A stretch of 42,556 nucleotides of DNA from Chloroflexota bacterium (GTDB taxonomy: Bacteria; Chloroflexota; Limnocylindria; Limnocylindrales; CSP1-4). The translations under genes and the position numbers were made by a program. Numbering within the stretch: the first letter of the stretch is position 1; each line of letters opens with the position of its first letter. The stretch is from assembly GCA_005883615.1 (NCBI GenBank), contig VBEC01000031.1, positions 33,765 to 76,320 on the forward strand. The letters are read 5' to 3'. Positions 16,750 to 23,946 of this stretch are shown here, one piece after another. The notes under the pieces are model-generated. The model searched no databases. It was given only the letters and a program-made list of their open reading frames with translations, and had not been told where the DNA came from.

Positions 16750-16895
16750 AGATCACCGACGTCACGACCTACCTGGTCGGCAATCCCTGGAAGAACTGGC
16801 TGTTCGTTTGCGTAGACACGGATGAGCACGTGCTTCACCTGTTCAGCGCAGGTTGGGAGCGACGCCACGAGACCCTGCCGCTGACCGATGGCTGA
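16746..16895 (+). pseudogene. Collapsed mandelate-racemase/galactonate-dehydratase family gene (49-codon relic)
   Basis: A 49-codon frame coupled by ATGA to the aldolase. Its first 27 residues, beginning MKITDVTTYLVGNPWKNW and continuing to VDTDE, are a textbook N-terminus of mandelate racemase/muconate lactonizing enzyme-family sugar-acid dehydratases. The remaining residues (HVLHLFSAGWERR) resemble the C-terminal tail of the same family (typically H-x-L-x-LF-x-x-GWE). About 330 central codons, including every catalytic residue, would be missing, with the frame kept across the join near 16824. It cannot be an active dehydratase. The stop overlaps the kinase start by 8 bp. N-terminal assignment is firm; the C-terminal match is from memory of the family and less sure. 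An assembly error is possible. Confidence 0.7.
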
Positions 16896-17895
16896 ACGGG
16901 CGGCGGGCGCTGTGGCCCGCGGTCCGGAGGTCGTCACGCTCGGGGAGTGCCTGATGGCCCTCGTGGGGACGGATTACGGCTCGCTCGCAGACGCCCGCAG
17001 CTTCAGCGCCTATGTCGCCGGTGCCGAAGCAAACGTCGCGGTCGGTCTGGCCAGGCTGGAGCACGCCGTCGCGTTCATTGGGCGCGTCGGGCCGGACGGA
17101 TTCGGGACCGCGATCGTTCGGTCCCTTCGAGGCAACGGCGTCAATGTGGATCACCTGACGGTGGATTCGGGCGCACCAACGGGCCTGCTCATTCGCGATC
17201 GGCGCGCAATCGGGCCGTCAGAGGTCGTGTACTACCGCTCGGCATCGGCCGGATCGCGGCTGGCCGCAGAAGACGTCGACAGTGCCGTGGACGCGGGAAC
17301 CTTCGAGCGGGCTCGCTGGCTGCACCTCACCGGCATCACGCCGGCGCTGTCCCCGAGCTGTCGCGCGGCGGTCGAGCGCGCGATCGAGCGTGCGCGCGAA
17401 GGACAACTGACGATCAGCTTGGACTTCAACCTGCGGCGCAAGCTGTGGTCGGACGACGAGGCACGGCCGGTCCTCGTAGACCTTGCCAGCCGCGTCGACG
17501 TCGTGCTCGCCGGCGACGACGAGGCCGCGGCATTTGCGGATGCCGATCCGGGGAGCCCCCCGGAGATGCTCGTCGACGCTCTCCTGGAGCTGGGGCCATC
17601 GACGGCCGTGTTGAAGCTCGGGGTCGACGGGGCCATCGGCCGAGATCGCGATGGGGCTTCCGTCCGACGGCCTGGCCTTGCGGTCGCGGCGATCGACCCG
17701 ATCGGCGCAGGGGACGCGTTTTCGGCGGGCTTCATTTCCGCCCGACTGGACGGAGCGAGCCTGGAGCGCTCGCTCGACGTCGCGAATGCGTGCGGTGCGT
17801 CGGCCGTGTCTGCCCTCGGCGATCAGTCCGGCCTGCCCGACCGGGTAGAGCTCGAAAGGCTGCTCGCCCCGGCATCTGCCGACGCCATACGCTAG
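16888..17895 (+). CDS. PfkB-family sugar kinase, 2-keto-3-deoxygluconate kinase type
   Basis: A 335-residue ribokinase-fold kinase. It shows the N-terminal VTLGECLMAL, the substrate-side YVAGAEANVAVGLARL and GRVGPDGFG, and the C-terminal anion hole DPIGAGDAFSAGF (273-278, catalytic Asp276). DFNLRRKLW is characteristic of 2-keto-3-deoxygluconate kinases, which phosphorylate 2-keto-3-deoxy acids at O6 for the neighbouring KDPG-type aldolase. ATG 16888 lies inside the end of the dehydratase relic. Note that 6-deoxy acids such as 2-keto-3-deoxyfuconate have no O6 to phosphorylate, so this kinase and aldolase point to a second substrate besides a deoxy sugar. Confidence 0.92.
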   Translation: MAERAAGAVARGPEVVTLGECLMALVGTDYGSLADARSFSAYVAGAEANVAVGLARLEHAVAFIGRVGPDGFGTAIVRSLRGNGVNVDHLTVDSGAPTGLLIRDRRAIGPSEVVYYRSASAGSRLAAEDVDSAVDAGTFERARWLHLTGITPALSPSCRAAVERAIERAREGQLTISLDFNLRRKLWSDDEARPVLVDLASRVDVVLAGDDEAAAFADADPGSPPEMLVDALLELGPSTAVLKLGVDGAIGRDRDGASVRRPGLAVAAIDPIGAGDAFSAGFISARLDGASLERSLDVANACGASAVSALGDQSGLPDRVELERLLAPASADAIR

Positions 17896-17910
17896 CGCCG
17901 ACAGACTCGC

Positions 17911-18987
17911 TCAGCGAACCGCGACGGCAACCTGCTGGATGAGGTTGTTGCCCACGCCCTGATAGTTCCAGGGCTGCTCGCTCGGCTGCACGTTGCCGGC
18001 CGCATCGGTCGCCCGACAGGCCAGCTCGTGCTCTCCCGGAGTCGCCTGCCAGTCGAACGACCAGCTGCGCCACGCGAAGTCGCCCAGCGGCGGTCCAAGC
18101 TTGGCATCGCTCCAATGGCCGTCCACGGCGACCTCGACGCGAGCGACCGGACCGGCGCCGGACCACGCTCGGCCGCCGACCTGAATGGGTCCGGCATCGA
18201 GGAACCGCCGCCGGCTGAAGAAGTCCGGGATGCCCGGCGGCACCATCAGCGCACGCACCCGGATCCGCGTCACGGGCTGGCCGGGATCGTCGGCGTCGCG
18301 CTGGTAGTGGTAGGCCGGCGTTTGCTGGTAGCCCTGGAACGGCTCGGCAATGGCCTCGATGGACGACAGCCACTTCACGCTCGTCATGCCGTACCAGCCC
18401 GGCACCAGCAGTCGCAGGGGAAAGCCGTGCTGGGGCTGAAGCGGCTCGCCATTCATCGCGTGGACGAGCATCACCTCCGGGCGCATGGCGTCGGCGATCG
18501 TCAGGCTGCGCGCGTAATCCTGCTCCACGCCACCCTGGATGCCTCGGTCGGCGCCCGTGAAGACGACCTCCACCGCGTCCGGCCCCAGGCCGGCCTCCTC
18601 CAGCAGCGGCCCGAGCTTCGTACCCGTCCACTCGGCGGTGCTCACCGCCTCCACCAGCCACGGTTGGCTGAGCGGACGCGGGCTGAGTCGCGCGCGGCCG
18701 TTGCCGGCACATTCGAGAGTCACGGTGATCGTCTGGCTCGGCCGCGACCGAACCTGCTCCAGGCTCAGCTCCAGCGGATTCCGGACGCGGCCGCCGACCT
18801 TGAGTCGCCACGTCGCCGCGTCTACGGCCGGGATGTCGAAATGGATGAGCAGGTAATGAAGCCCCGCCGGGCTCACGTCATAGCGCAGCGCCTCGAGGGG
18901 CATGCCCCGATTTCGGGCCGCGAGTTGTAGCTCCTCGAACGTGAGCTCGCCCGCCGTTGGTTCGAGCGTGGGCGTGCTGGTGACCAT
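17911..18987 (-). CDS. Sulfite-oxidase-family molybdopterin oxidoreductase, cytoplasmic form
   Basis: A 358-residue protein with the oxidoreductase molybdopterin domain (about 45-225) and a C-terminal Mo-co dimerisation/immunoglobulin-like domain (about 235-355). The Mo-ligating Cys93 is in TLECAGNGR; other landmarks are GVEQDYARSL, MNGEPLQPQHGFPLRLLVPGWYGM and VKWLSSIE. There is no signal peptide, haem domain or Tat motif, unlike periplasmic SorA/YedY forms, so a cytoplasmic enzyme with a soluble acceptor is likely. Many bacterial relatives are annotated sulfite oxidase without proof. ATG 18987 follows GGAGGT at 4 bases. It converges with the kinase gene across a 15-bp gap and forms its own unit. 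Confidence 0.9.
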   Translation of the reverse strand: MVTSTPTLEPTAGELTFEELQLAARNRGMPLEALRYDVSPAGLHYLLIHFDIPAVDAATWRLKVGGRVRNPLELSLEQVRSRPSQTITVTLECAGNGRARLSPRPLSQPWLVEAVSTAEWTGTKLGPLLEEAGLGPDAVEVVFTGADRGIQGGVEQDYARSLTIADAMRPEVMLVHAMNGEPLQPQHGFPLRLLVPGWYGMTSVKWLSSIEAIAEPFQGYQQTPAYHYQRDADDPGQPVTRIRVRALMVPPGIPDFFSRRRFLDAGPIQVGGRAWSGAGPVARVEVAVDGHWSDAKLGPPLGDFAWRSWSFDWQATPGEHELACRATDAAGNVQPSEQPWNYQGVGNNLIQQVAVAVR

Positions 18988-19026
18988 CGTGACCTCCAGC
19001 TCCTGCCGGTTCTTGTCCGCGACAGC

Positions 19027-19491
19027 CTACTTCGCCGGCGTAGCCCTGGGGGCGTAGTCGATGCGCTCGAACGGCCACTCGCTCGCCAGCCATCGAATCA
19101 TGGCCCAGTAGAGCACCGGATCGAGATCGCCGCGACTGGCGCGGACCCATGAGCGTACGTGCGCGTCGTGTCCATCATCGAGACCGGGGTAGATATAGAC
19201 GCAGCCGATGACCGATCCGTCGACTCGATCGAGGACGGTGTACGTGAAACCGGTTCGGGCCGTGAAGTCGGCGGAATGCCTCGCCAGATCGCGGCGATTT
19301 TCCTCCCGCGTCATCGGCCTGGGCCACGAGCGACCGGCGAACCCGGGAGTCTGCCGGATGTGCTCGATGCTCGAGGTCCACGCTTCGTAGTCGGCCTCGT
19401 TGTGTTCGGGCCCGAGCGGGATCAGCCGGAAGTCGTCATCGTCGAGTGCCGATGGCGGCGCGAAGTCAACCGGTACGAAGGTTGAAGCCAA
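19027..19491 (-). CDS. GNAT-family N-acetyltransferase
   Basis: About 154 residues with a GNAT fold: FRLIPLGPEHNEADYEAWTSS at the N-terminus, TYTVLD..GSVIGCVYIYP (beta4) and a C-terminal VLYWAMIRWLASEWPFERIDY. The classical acetyl-CoA Q/RxxGxG/A loop is not obvious, as in several small actinobacterial and chloroflexotal members, so catalytic activity is not assured. The frame extends far upstream; TTG 19491 is preferred because GGAGGGGAGG (19510-19501) sits 9 bases before it. ATG 19512 is the alternative but has that ribosome site downstream of it. It follows the sulfite-oxidase promoter on the same strand. The substrate is unknown. Confidence 0.75.
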   Translation of the reverse strand: MASTFVPVDFAPPSALDDDDFRLIPLGPEHNEADYEAWTSSIEHIRQTPGFAGRSWPRPMTREENRRDLARHSADFTARTGFTYTVLDRVDGSVIGCVYIYPGLDDGHDAHVRSWVRASRGDLDPVLYWAMIRWLASEWPFERIDYAPRATPAK

Positions 19492-19589
19492 TGACCTGCG
19501 CCTCCCCTCCATTCGGCCTTCGGCCCGAATTGGCACGAACGAGAATCCTTCAGCTCCTCGACCTTGACGCGCAACGGCGCCGCGGCGCG

Positions 19590-19595
19590 TACCCT
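19590..19595 (+). promoter_or_regulatory. Leaderless -10 box of the 69-residue protein gene
   Basis: TACCCT ends six bases before ATG 19602 with no Shine-Dalgarno between. A TTGACG at 19564-19569 is 20 bases upstream, too far for an ideal -35. Confidence 0.4.
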
Positions 19596-19601
19596 CCAAC
19601 G

Positions 19602-19811
19602 ATGACAAGCGAGCGAGCTCCAGAAGCGGCTTTTCCCAGGACACTCGAGCACAAGCACGGACTCGACGATTGGCAGCCGATGTTGCCCGACCGCAGCGCT
19701 GAGACGATCGAGCCGGACAAGGAGCCGGTCGAGCGCTTCTATCGATGCCAGAAGGTGGGCTGCACGGAAGTCGTGCGCCTCGCGGCCGCCGAGCTGCGAG
19801 GGAACTCTTGA
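19602..19811 (+). CDS. Small hypothetical protein with a Cys pair
   Basis: 69 residues, acidic and charged, with no membrane segment. It contains LEHKHGLDDWQPM, a run EPDKEPVERFYRCQKVGC and an acid-basic C-terminal helix. The two cysteines (YRCQKVGC) could bind a metal or form a disulfide, but no zinc-ribbon partner pair is present. ATG 19602 is chosen for the leaderless promoter box just upstream and because residues encoded before it look non-coding. It is divergent from the acetyltransferase gene. I do not recognise the family. Confidence 0.55.
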   Translation: MTSERAPEAAFPRTLEHKHGLDDWQPMLPDRSAETIEPDKEPVERFYRCQKVGCTEVVRLAAAELRGNS

Positions 19812-19910
19812 GCCGACCTGCAGGGTAGCTGGTCGTCCCGTCCCAGCGCGATGTCGTTGACATCGGCGCTAGCCTCGATGCGTCGAGGGATGCGGCTGTG
19901 AGGAATCTCA

Positions 19911-20759
19911 ATGGGCATCGATGGCATGCCGCCGTCGCCCGCACCGAGCGAGAGGACGCCCCCGCCGAGCGAGGAGACCCCAGGACCGAACGAGGGGTTG
20001 TGGAGAGCGATCCTCCTCGGCACTGAGCCGCGGTATGCGCGGACACGCTCCTGGCTGAAGCACGTGCCAAGCCATCCGCGCTGCAAGATGTGCGCGGCTC
20101 CCTTTGGCGGCCCGGGGCGACATCTCATGCGCTTCATCGGCCGGGAACGCTGGTCGAAAAATCCCAAGTACTGCGGAAACTGCTTCCAGGAGCTCAAGAC
20201 ACATCACGGCGGAGCCGAGATCGAGGCCAGCTTTCTGTTCGCCGATGTGCGCGGGTCGACCGCCCTGGCCGAGCAGATGAGCCCAACCCAATTCCGCGAC
20301 GTCCTCGATCGTTTCTACGACACATCGGCGCGCATCCTGGTCGACCACGACGCGATCGTGGACAAGTTCGTTGGAGACGAGGTCATCGGGGTGTTCATCC
20401 CGGCCTTGGCCGGCGACGCACACGCGGCTCGCGCTATTGCCGCCGGTCTTGCTCTGCTCAAAGCGACAGGCCATGCCGCGACCGCTGGCCCCTGGATTCC
20501 GATCGGGGCCGGCATCCACAGCGGAGTCGCCTTTGTCGGTTCCGTGGGGGAACCGCCCGTCACGGAATTCACCGCGCTCGGAGACGTCGTGAACACGACC
20601 GCTCGGCTCGCCTCCGCCGCCGAGATGGGCCAGGCCCTGATCAGCGAGGCGGCGGCGCGCGCCGGGGGTCTCGACACGGCTCGCCTCGAGCGCCGCGAGC
20701 TGGAGCTCAAAGGGAAGCGCGAGTCGACGGCCGTCTGGGTGGCCACGACGAAGAGCTGA
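19911..20759 (+). CDS. Zinc-ribbon class III adenylate/guanylate cyclase
   Basis: 282 residues. A Pro/Ser-rich N-terminus leads to a four-cysteine zinc-binding motif (CKMC at 58-61, CGNC at 88-91) separated by a basic loop, then a class III nucleotidyl cyclase domain (about 103-275). The two metal aspartates are present in FADVRGST (Asp112) and VGDEV (Asp156), and FTALGDVVNTTARLAS is the expected dimer-side block. No membrane helix or classical sensor is seen; the zinc-ribbon may be a regulatory or nucleic-acid-binding input. ATG 19911 has AGGA 8 bases upstream, with TAGCCT at 19870-19875 as a candidate -10. Whether it makes cAMP or cGMP is not decidable here. Confidence 0.88.
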   Translation: MGIDGMPPSPAPSERTPPPSEETPGPNEGLWRAILLGTEPRYARTRSWLKHVPSHPRCKMCAAPFGGPGRHLMRFIGRERWSKNPKYCGNCFQELKTHHGGAEIEASFLFADVRGSTALAEQMSPTQFRDVLDRFYDTSARILVDHDAIVDKFVGDEVIGVFIPALAGDAHAARAIAAGLALLKATGHAATAGPWIPIGAGIHSGVAFVGSVGEPPVTEFTALGDVVNTTARLASAAEMGQALISEAAARAGGLDTARLERRELELKGKRESTAVWVATTKS

Positions 20760-20810
20760 GGGCTACCGTCCGATCGCCGGGACGTCGCAAATGCCCGGGC
20801 CGAGCCGCTG

Positions 20811-21206
20811 TCAATCCAGGCCGTACTCGAGCTGGTACGACGCCTTGGGGCCACCGGGAGCTTCGAAGGAGCCACTTCCCGTGATCCCGGTGAAGTCGCC
20901 GCGGCCCGTCGCCGGAATGATCGTCCAGGTGCCCTTCGATTGTTTCCCGTCGAAGTTTCCCGTGGCTTCAATCACGAAGCTTCCCTGTCGCTCGCCGATC
21001 GTGCCGCTGACGCGCTGCAGGCCCACGTAGCGTGCGCCACCTTCAGCCGAGTAGCACATCAGCCACTCCACTGACCCCTCGCCCTCGATGTCGCCGCTGA
21101 ACCGCTGGTCGCCGTTCGCCCGGGTGAGCTTTCCGCCGCCATCGAGCTCCTGGTAGGTGTCCTCTCCCATCGAAGTGATCTGGAACGTGCCACTGGCACT
21201 CGCCAC
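20811..21206 (-). CDS. DUF3224 family protein
   Basis: 131 residues matching the DUF3224 pattern: an all-beta, lipocalin-like single domain with GTFQITSMGEDTYQELDGGGKLTRA, FSGDIEGEGSVEWLMCY, VGLQRVSG and GSFVIEATGNFDG blocks. The family is common in soil bacteria; ligand and role are unknown. GTG 21206 is chosen because AAGGAGGAG lies directly upstream behind an A-run; the frame opens further upstream (to 21245) but would then read through that ribosome site. It converges with the cyclase gene across a 51-bp gap holding a weak 5-bp stem. Confidence 0.85.
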   Translation of the reverse strand: MASASGTFQITSMGEDTYQELDGGGKLTRANGDQRFSGDIEGEGSVEWLMCYSAEGGARYVGLQRVSGTIGERQGSFVIEATGNFDGKQSKGTWTIIPATGRGDFTGITGSGSFEAPGGPKASYQLEYGLD

Positions 21207-21282
21207 GACGACTCCTCCTTTTTTTCGGTCAGACAGCTGTATCACCCTTCGGCCGCGGGACGGCTTGTCGCGGTGCGCCGGC

Positions 21283-22098
21283 TCATCGCAGCTGAACGAC
21301 GTTCGCGGTGATCAATGCCGCGCCGTCCGAGACGAGGAAGGCGATCACGTCAGCCACTTCCTCGGGTTGGGCAACGTGGAAATGGGTCTCTCTGCCGGCG
21401 ACGAATTCCCGAACCGCCGGTGTGAGCCAGCCGGTATCGGTGACCGGCGGGTGAACGACGTTGGACGTAATGCCGTATTCGCCCAGCTCCAGAGCGGCCG
21501 ACATCGCGTAGCTGACCAGCGCGGCCTTGGCCGCTCCATACGACACCTCATCTGGAAAGCCGAGCGGTCCCCCGGAGGTTAGTCCGACGATGCGTCCCCA
21601 CGCCCCGCCGCGAGCGACATGTCGGCGTGCGAATTCAGCGATCATGAGCGCGGACCCCCGCGCGTCGACCTCCAGGTTCTGGCTGGCCGTCGAGGTCGAC
21701 AGGGGCTGGAGCGTCCTGCCGAGCCGGTCGACTGGCGCGTTCCGAAACGTGTCCTGAGCCCAGCCGGTGGCGTTGTTGACCAGGATCTCCACGGGCCCGA
21801 ACGCTGTTTCCGCAGCATCGAAGAGCCTGGCCGGCGTCGCCGGGTCCCGGAGATCGCTTTCCACCGCCTCCGCTTGTCCGCCGGCCTGTCTGATCGTTTC
21901 TATGACGTCGCCGGCGTCTCCGGCTCGGGCCGCACGATAGGCCTCCGTCAAGGACGGATCGGCCGGCTCGCGGACGCGGAGATAGGTCAGCAGGACTGGC
22001 GCGCCAGATGCGGCCAACGCACGCGCGGTGGCCGCACCAATGCCATGGTTGGCACCGGTCACGATCGCGACACGACCGTCGACGCCCTCGTACCGCAC
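21283..22098 (-). CDS. Short-chain dehydrogenase/reductase (classical SDR)
   Basis: About 271 residues, classical SDR fold with cofactor loop TGANHGIG, the LVNNATG segment and catalytic Tyr-Lys in SYGAAKAAL. A long insertion after the second strand (REPADPSLTEAYRAARAGDAG) and the C-terminal SDGAALITANVVQLR are typical of ketoacyl-reductase-like SDRs of this branch. The catalytic serine block reads GLTSGGPLG. GTG 22098 is preferred since GGGAGGGG lies 5 bases before it; the frame extends to 22146. It is 53 bp after the stop of the MFS gene and may be co-transcribed with it. The substrate is not predictable. Confidence 0.87.
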   Translation of the reverse strand: MRYEGVDGRVAIVTGANHGIGAATARALAASGAPVLLTYLRVREPADPSLTEAYRAARAGDAGDVIETIRQAGGQAEAVESDLRDPATPARLFDAAETAFGPVEILVNNATGWAQDTFRNAPVDRLGRTLQPLSTSTASQNLEVDARGSALMIAEFARRHVARGGAWGRIVGLTSGGPLGFPDEVSYGAAKAALVSYAMSAALELGEYGITSNVVHPPVTDTGWLTPAVREFVAGRETHFHVAQPEEVADVIAFLVSDGAALITANVVQLR

Positions 22099-22151
22099 GG
22101 GGCCCCTCCCGGGTCGTCGGCCCGTGGACGGCGGCGGGGCGTCCACGCGAC

Positions 22152-23819
22152 CTATGCCGGCGAGCCCTCCTCCGAGACGCGGGCCGGCTCCTCGATGTGC
22201 ATCGTCTGCCGCATCGGCACTTCATGCAGGAACAAGACGAAGACCGATGCGATCAAAGCCCCGATGATCCCCACCCAGAAGGTCGAGGCAAGCGCGATCG
22301 AGAACGCCTCGTGGATGCCGCGGATGATGTTGTCGATGAGGGGCAGCACGGTGGCCTTTGCCTCGGCTGGGACGTTGGCCAGAATTCGATCCCGGAGGCT
22401 GCCGGTGCCGGTGATGTCGACCGATCCTCCGACTCGCGCGAAACCCGCCGCCAACTCGGGTGGCACGCCGACCTTCGCCAGCTGGGCCGGGATCTCGGTC
22501 AACAGCCGACTGGCGAGGATCGTGCTCGAGATCGTCAACCCGACGGTGCCACCGATCTGCTGGAAGAAGGTGAGGCTGCTGGTCGCGACGCCAATCTCGT
22601 CCGGCGGGACAGAGTTCTGCACGACCAGGGTGAACACGGCGAAAGACGGCCCAATCCCGATTCCGGTGATGAGCATCCACAGCCAGAGCACGGGCCGATC
22701 GGTGTCCGCATGGAGGTTCGTGAGCAGGTAGAGGCCCCCTGCCAGGAGCACGAGCGAAACGAAGATCAAGACTTTGTAGCGGCCCGTCCGGGCCACGATC
22801 TGGCCCGACGCGATCGCGCTGACGATCAGGCCCGCGAGCAACGGCAGGATGTTGTAGCCGGATTCGGTGGCGGACGCCCCCGCGACCGTCTGGAACCACT
22901 GCGGCAGGAAGATGATCGCGCCGAAGAATCCAAAGGCGGCCATGAACATCGAGACGACGGAGATCGTGAACGCCCGCATGCGGAAAAGGCCCAGCGGGAC
23001 GATCGGCTCGGGTGCCCGGGACTCGACCCACACGAAGACGGCGGCGAACAGCAGGCCGAGCGCCATCAGGCCGCCGACCGGCAGATCGCTCCAGTCGTTG
23101 CCGACCGGCGCGCCGTTGACCAGATGTATGCCCGTCTTGTTGGTCAAGCCGATGAGGAAGGAACCGATCGCGACTGCGAACACCGCGGCGCCAACGTAGT
23201 CGATGTGGCGAGCCGCCTCCGGTCGCCGGATGGCGGGCAGCAGGCGCCACAGAATGACGAGCGAGATCAGGCCGATGGGGACGTTGACGAAGAAGATCCA
23301 ATGCCACGACCACGTGTCGGTGATGACTCCGCCGATCGCTGGCCCGACCAGGGAGGAAAGGCCGAAGACGGCACCGAACAGGCCCAGATACTTGCCGCGT
23401 TCGGCCGGCGTATAAAGGTCCGCGACGACGGCCAGCGATACCGGGAATATGGCACCGCCGCCCAGGCCCTGGAGCCCTCGGAACAGGATCAGCTGCCACA
23501 TTTCCTGGCTGAGTCCTGCCAGGACCGAGCTGACCAGGAACAGGACGACCGCAAAGATCACGATCGGGCGGCGCCCGAAGAGGTCGGACAATTTCCCGTA
23601 AATGGGACCGCTGATCGTGGCAGTCAGGAGATACACCGTGACAGCCCAGGTGTATAGCTGGTTGCCGTGGAGGTCGGTGATGATCCGGGGCAGCGCCGTG
23701 CCGACGACCGTCTGGTCGAGCGCGAACAGGAACAGCGCCAGGAGAATCGCGCCGAGGATTTCGAGCTTTGCCCGGGGACTGAGGTCGACGACCGGTTCGT
23801 CGGTGGCCTGGTAGGACAT
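22152..23819 (-). CDS. MFS drug:H+ antiporter, DHA2 (EmrB/QacA) family, 14 TM
   Basis: A 555-residue inner-membrane efflux protein. It starts MSYQATDEP then TM1 (GAILLALFLFALDQTVVGTALP, motif D1), motif A (GKLSDLFGRRP), motif C (GPAIGGVITD), and about 14 hydrophobic spans with a long loop near 440-500 before the last helix. The family exports hydrophobic or cationic toxic compounds with the proton gradient. ATG 23819 follows GGGAGAG at 4 bases; the frame extends upstream to 23885 but that reads through the regulatory dyad. An operator-like inverted repeat and TTGACA lie upstream. The SDR gene follows at 53 bp. Confidence 0.93.
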   Translation of the reverse strand: MSYQATDEPVVDLSPRAKLEILGAILLALFLFALDQTVVGTALPRIITDLHGNQLYTWAVTVYLLTATISGPIYGKLSDLFGRRPIVIFAVVLFLVSSVLAGLSQEMWQLILFRGLQGLGGGAIFPVSLAVVADLYTPAERGKYLGLFGAVFGLSSLVGPAIGGVITDTWSWHWIFFVNVPIGLISLVILWRLLPAIRRPEAARHIDYVGAAVFAVAIGSFLIGLTNKTGIHLVNGAPVGNDWSDLPVGGLMALGLLFAAVFVWVESRAPEPIVPLGLFRMRAFTISVVSMFMAAFGFFGAIIFLPQWFQTVAGASATESGYNILPLLAGLIVSAIASGQIVARTGRYKVLIFVSLVLLAGGLYLLTNLHADTDRPVLWLWMLITGIGIGPSFAVFTLVVQNSVPPDEIGVATSSLTFFQQIGGTVGLTISSTILASRLLTEIPAQLAKVGVPPELAAGFARVGGSVDITGTGSLRDRILANVPAEAKATVLPLIDNIIRGIHEAFSIALASTFWVGIIGALIASVFVLFLHEVPMRQTMHIEEPARVSEEGSPA

Positions 23820-23889
23820 GTCTCTCCCACTCTCTATGCGAAGGCTCATCTGGGCTGATGCGCGATGGTGCAGTCTCGCGCGCACTCGG

Positions 23890-23928
23890 CCTGGTCGATG
23901 TTTCGATCAGGTAAAGGGCAGATGTCAA
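23890..23928 (-). promoter_or_regulatory. Operator dyad and -35 box upstream of the DHA2 exporter
   Basis: A 22-bp near-perfect dyad at 23890-23911 has the pattern CCTG-N-TCGA-N4-TCGA-N-CAGG, all eight bases of each half matching. On the minus strand TTGACA lies at 23928-23923, just upstream, while the -10 position inside the dyad is poor. This layout suits a TetR- or MarR-type repressor of an efflux pump. No such regulator is encoded next to it. Confidence 0.55.
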
Positions 23929-23946
23929 GTCTACCCGGCATCGGGT

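Noticed and set aside
20760-20810. Terminator between cyclase and DUF3224 genes
   Set aside because: Only a 5-bp GC stem with a 14-base loop and no T-run.
22008-23657. 549-codon open frame on the plus strand
   Set aside because: Antisense to the DHA2 exporter; extreme Asp/Arg/His content typical of shadows of membrane proteins.
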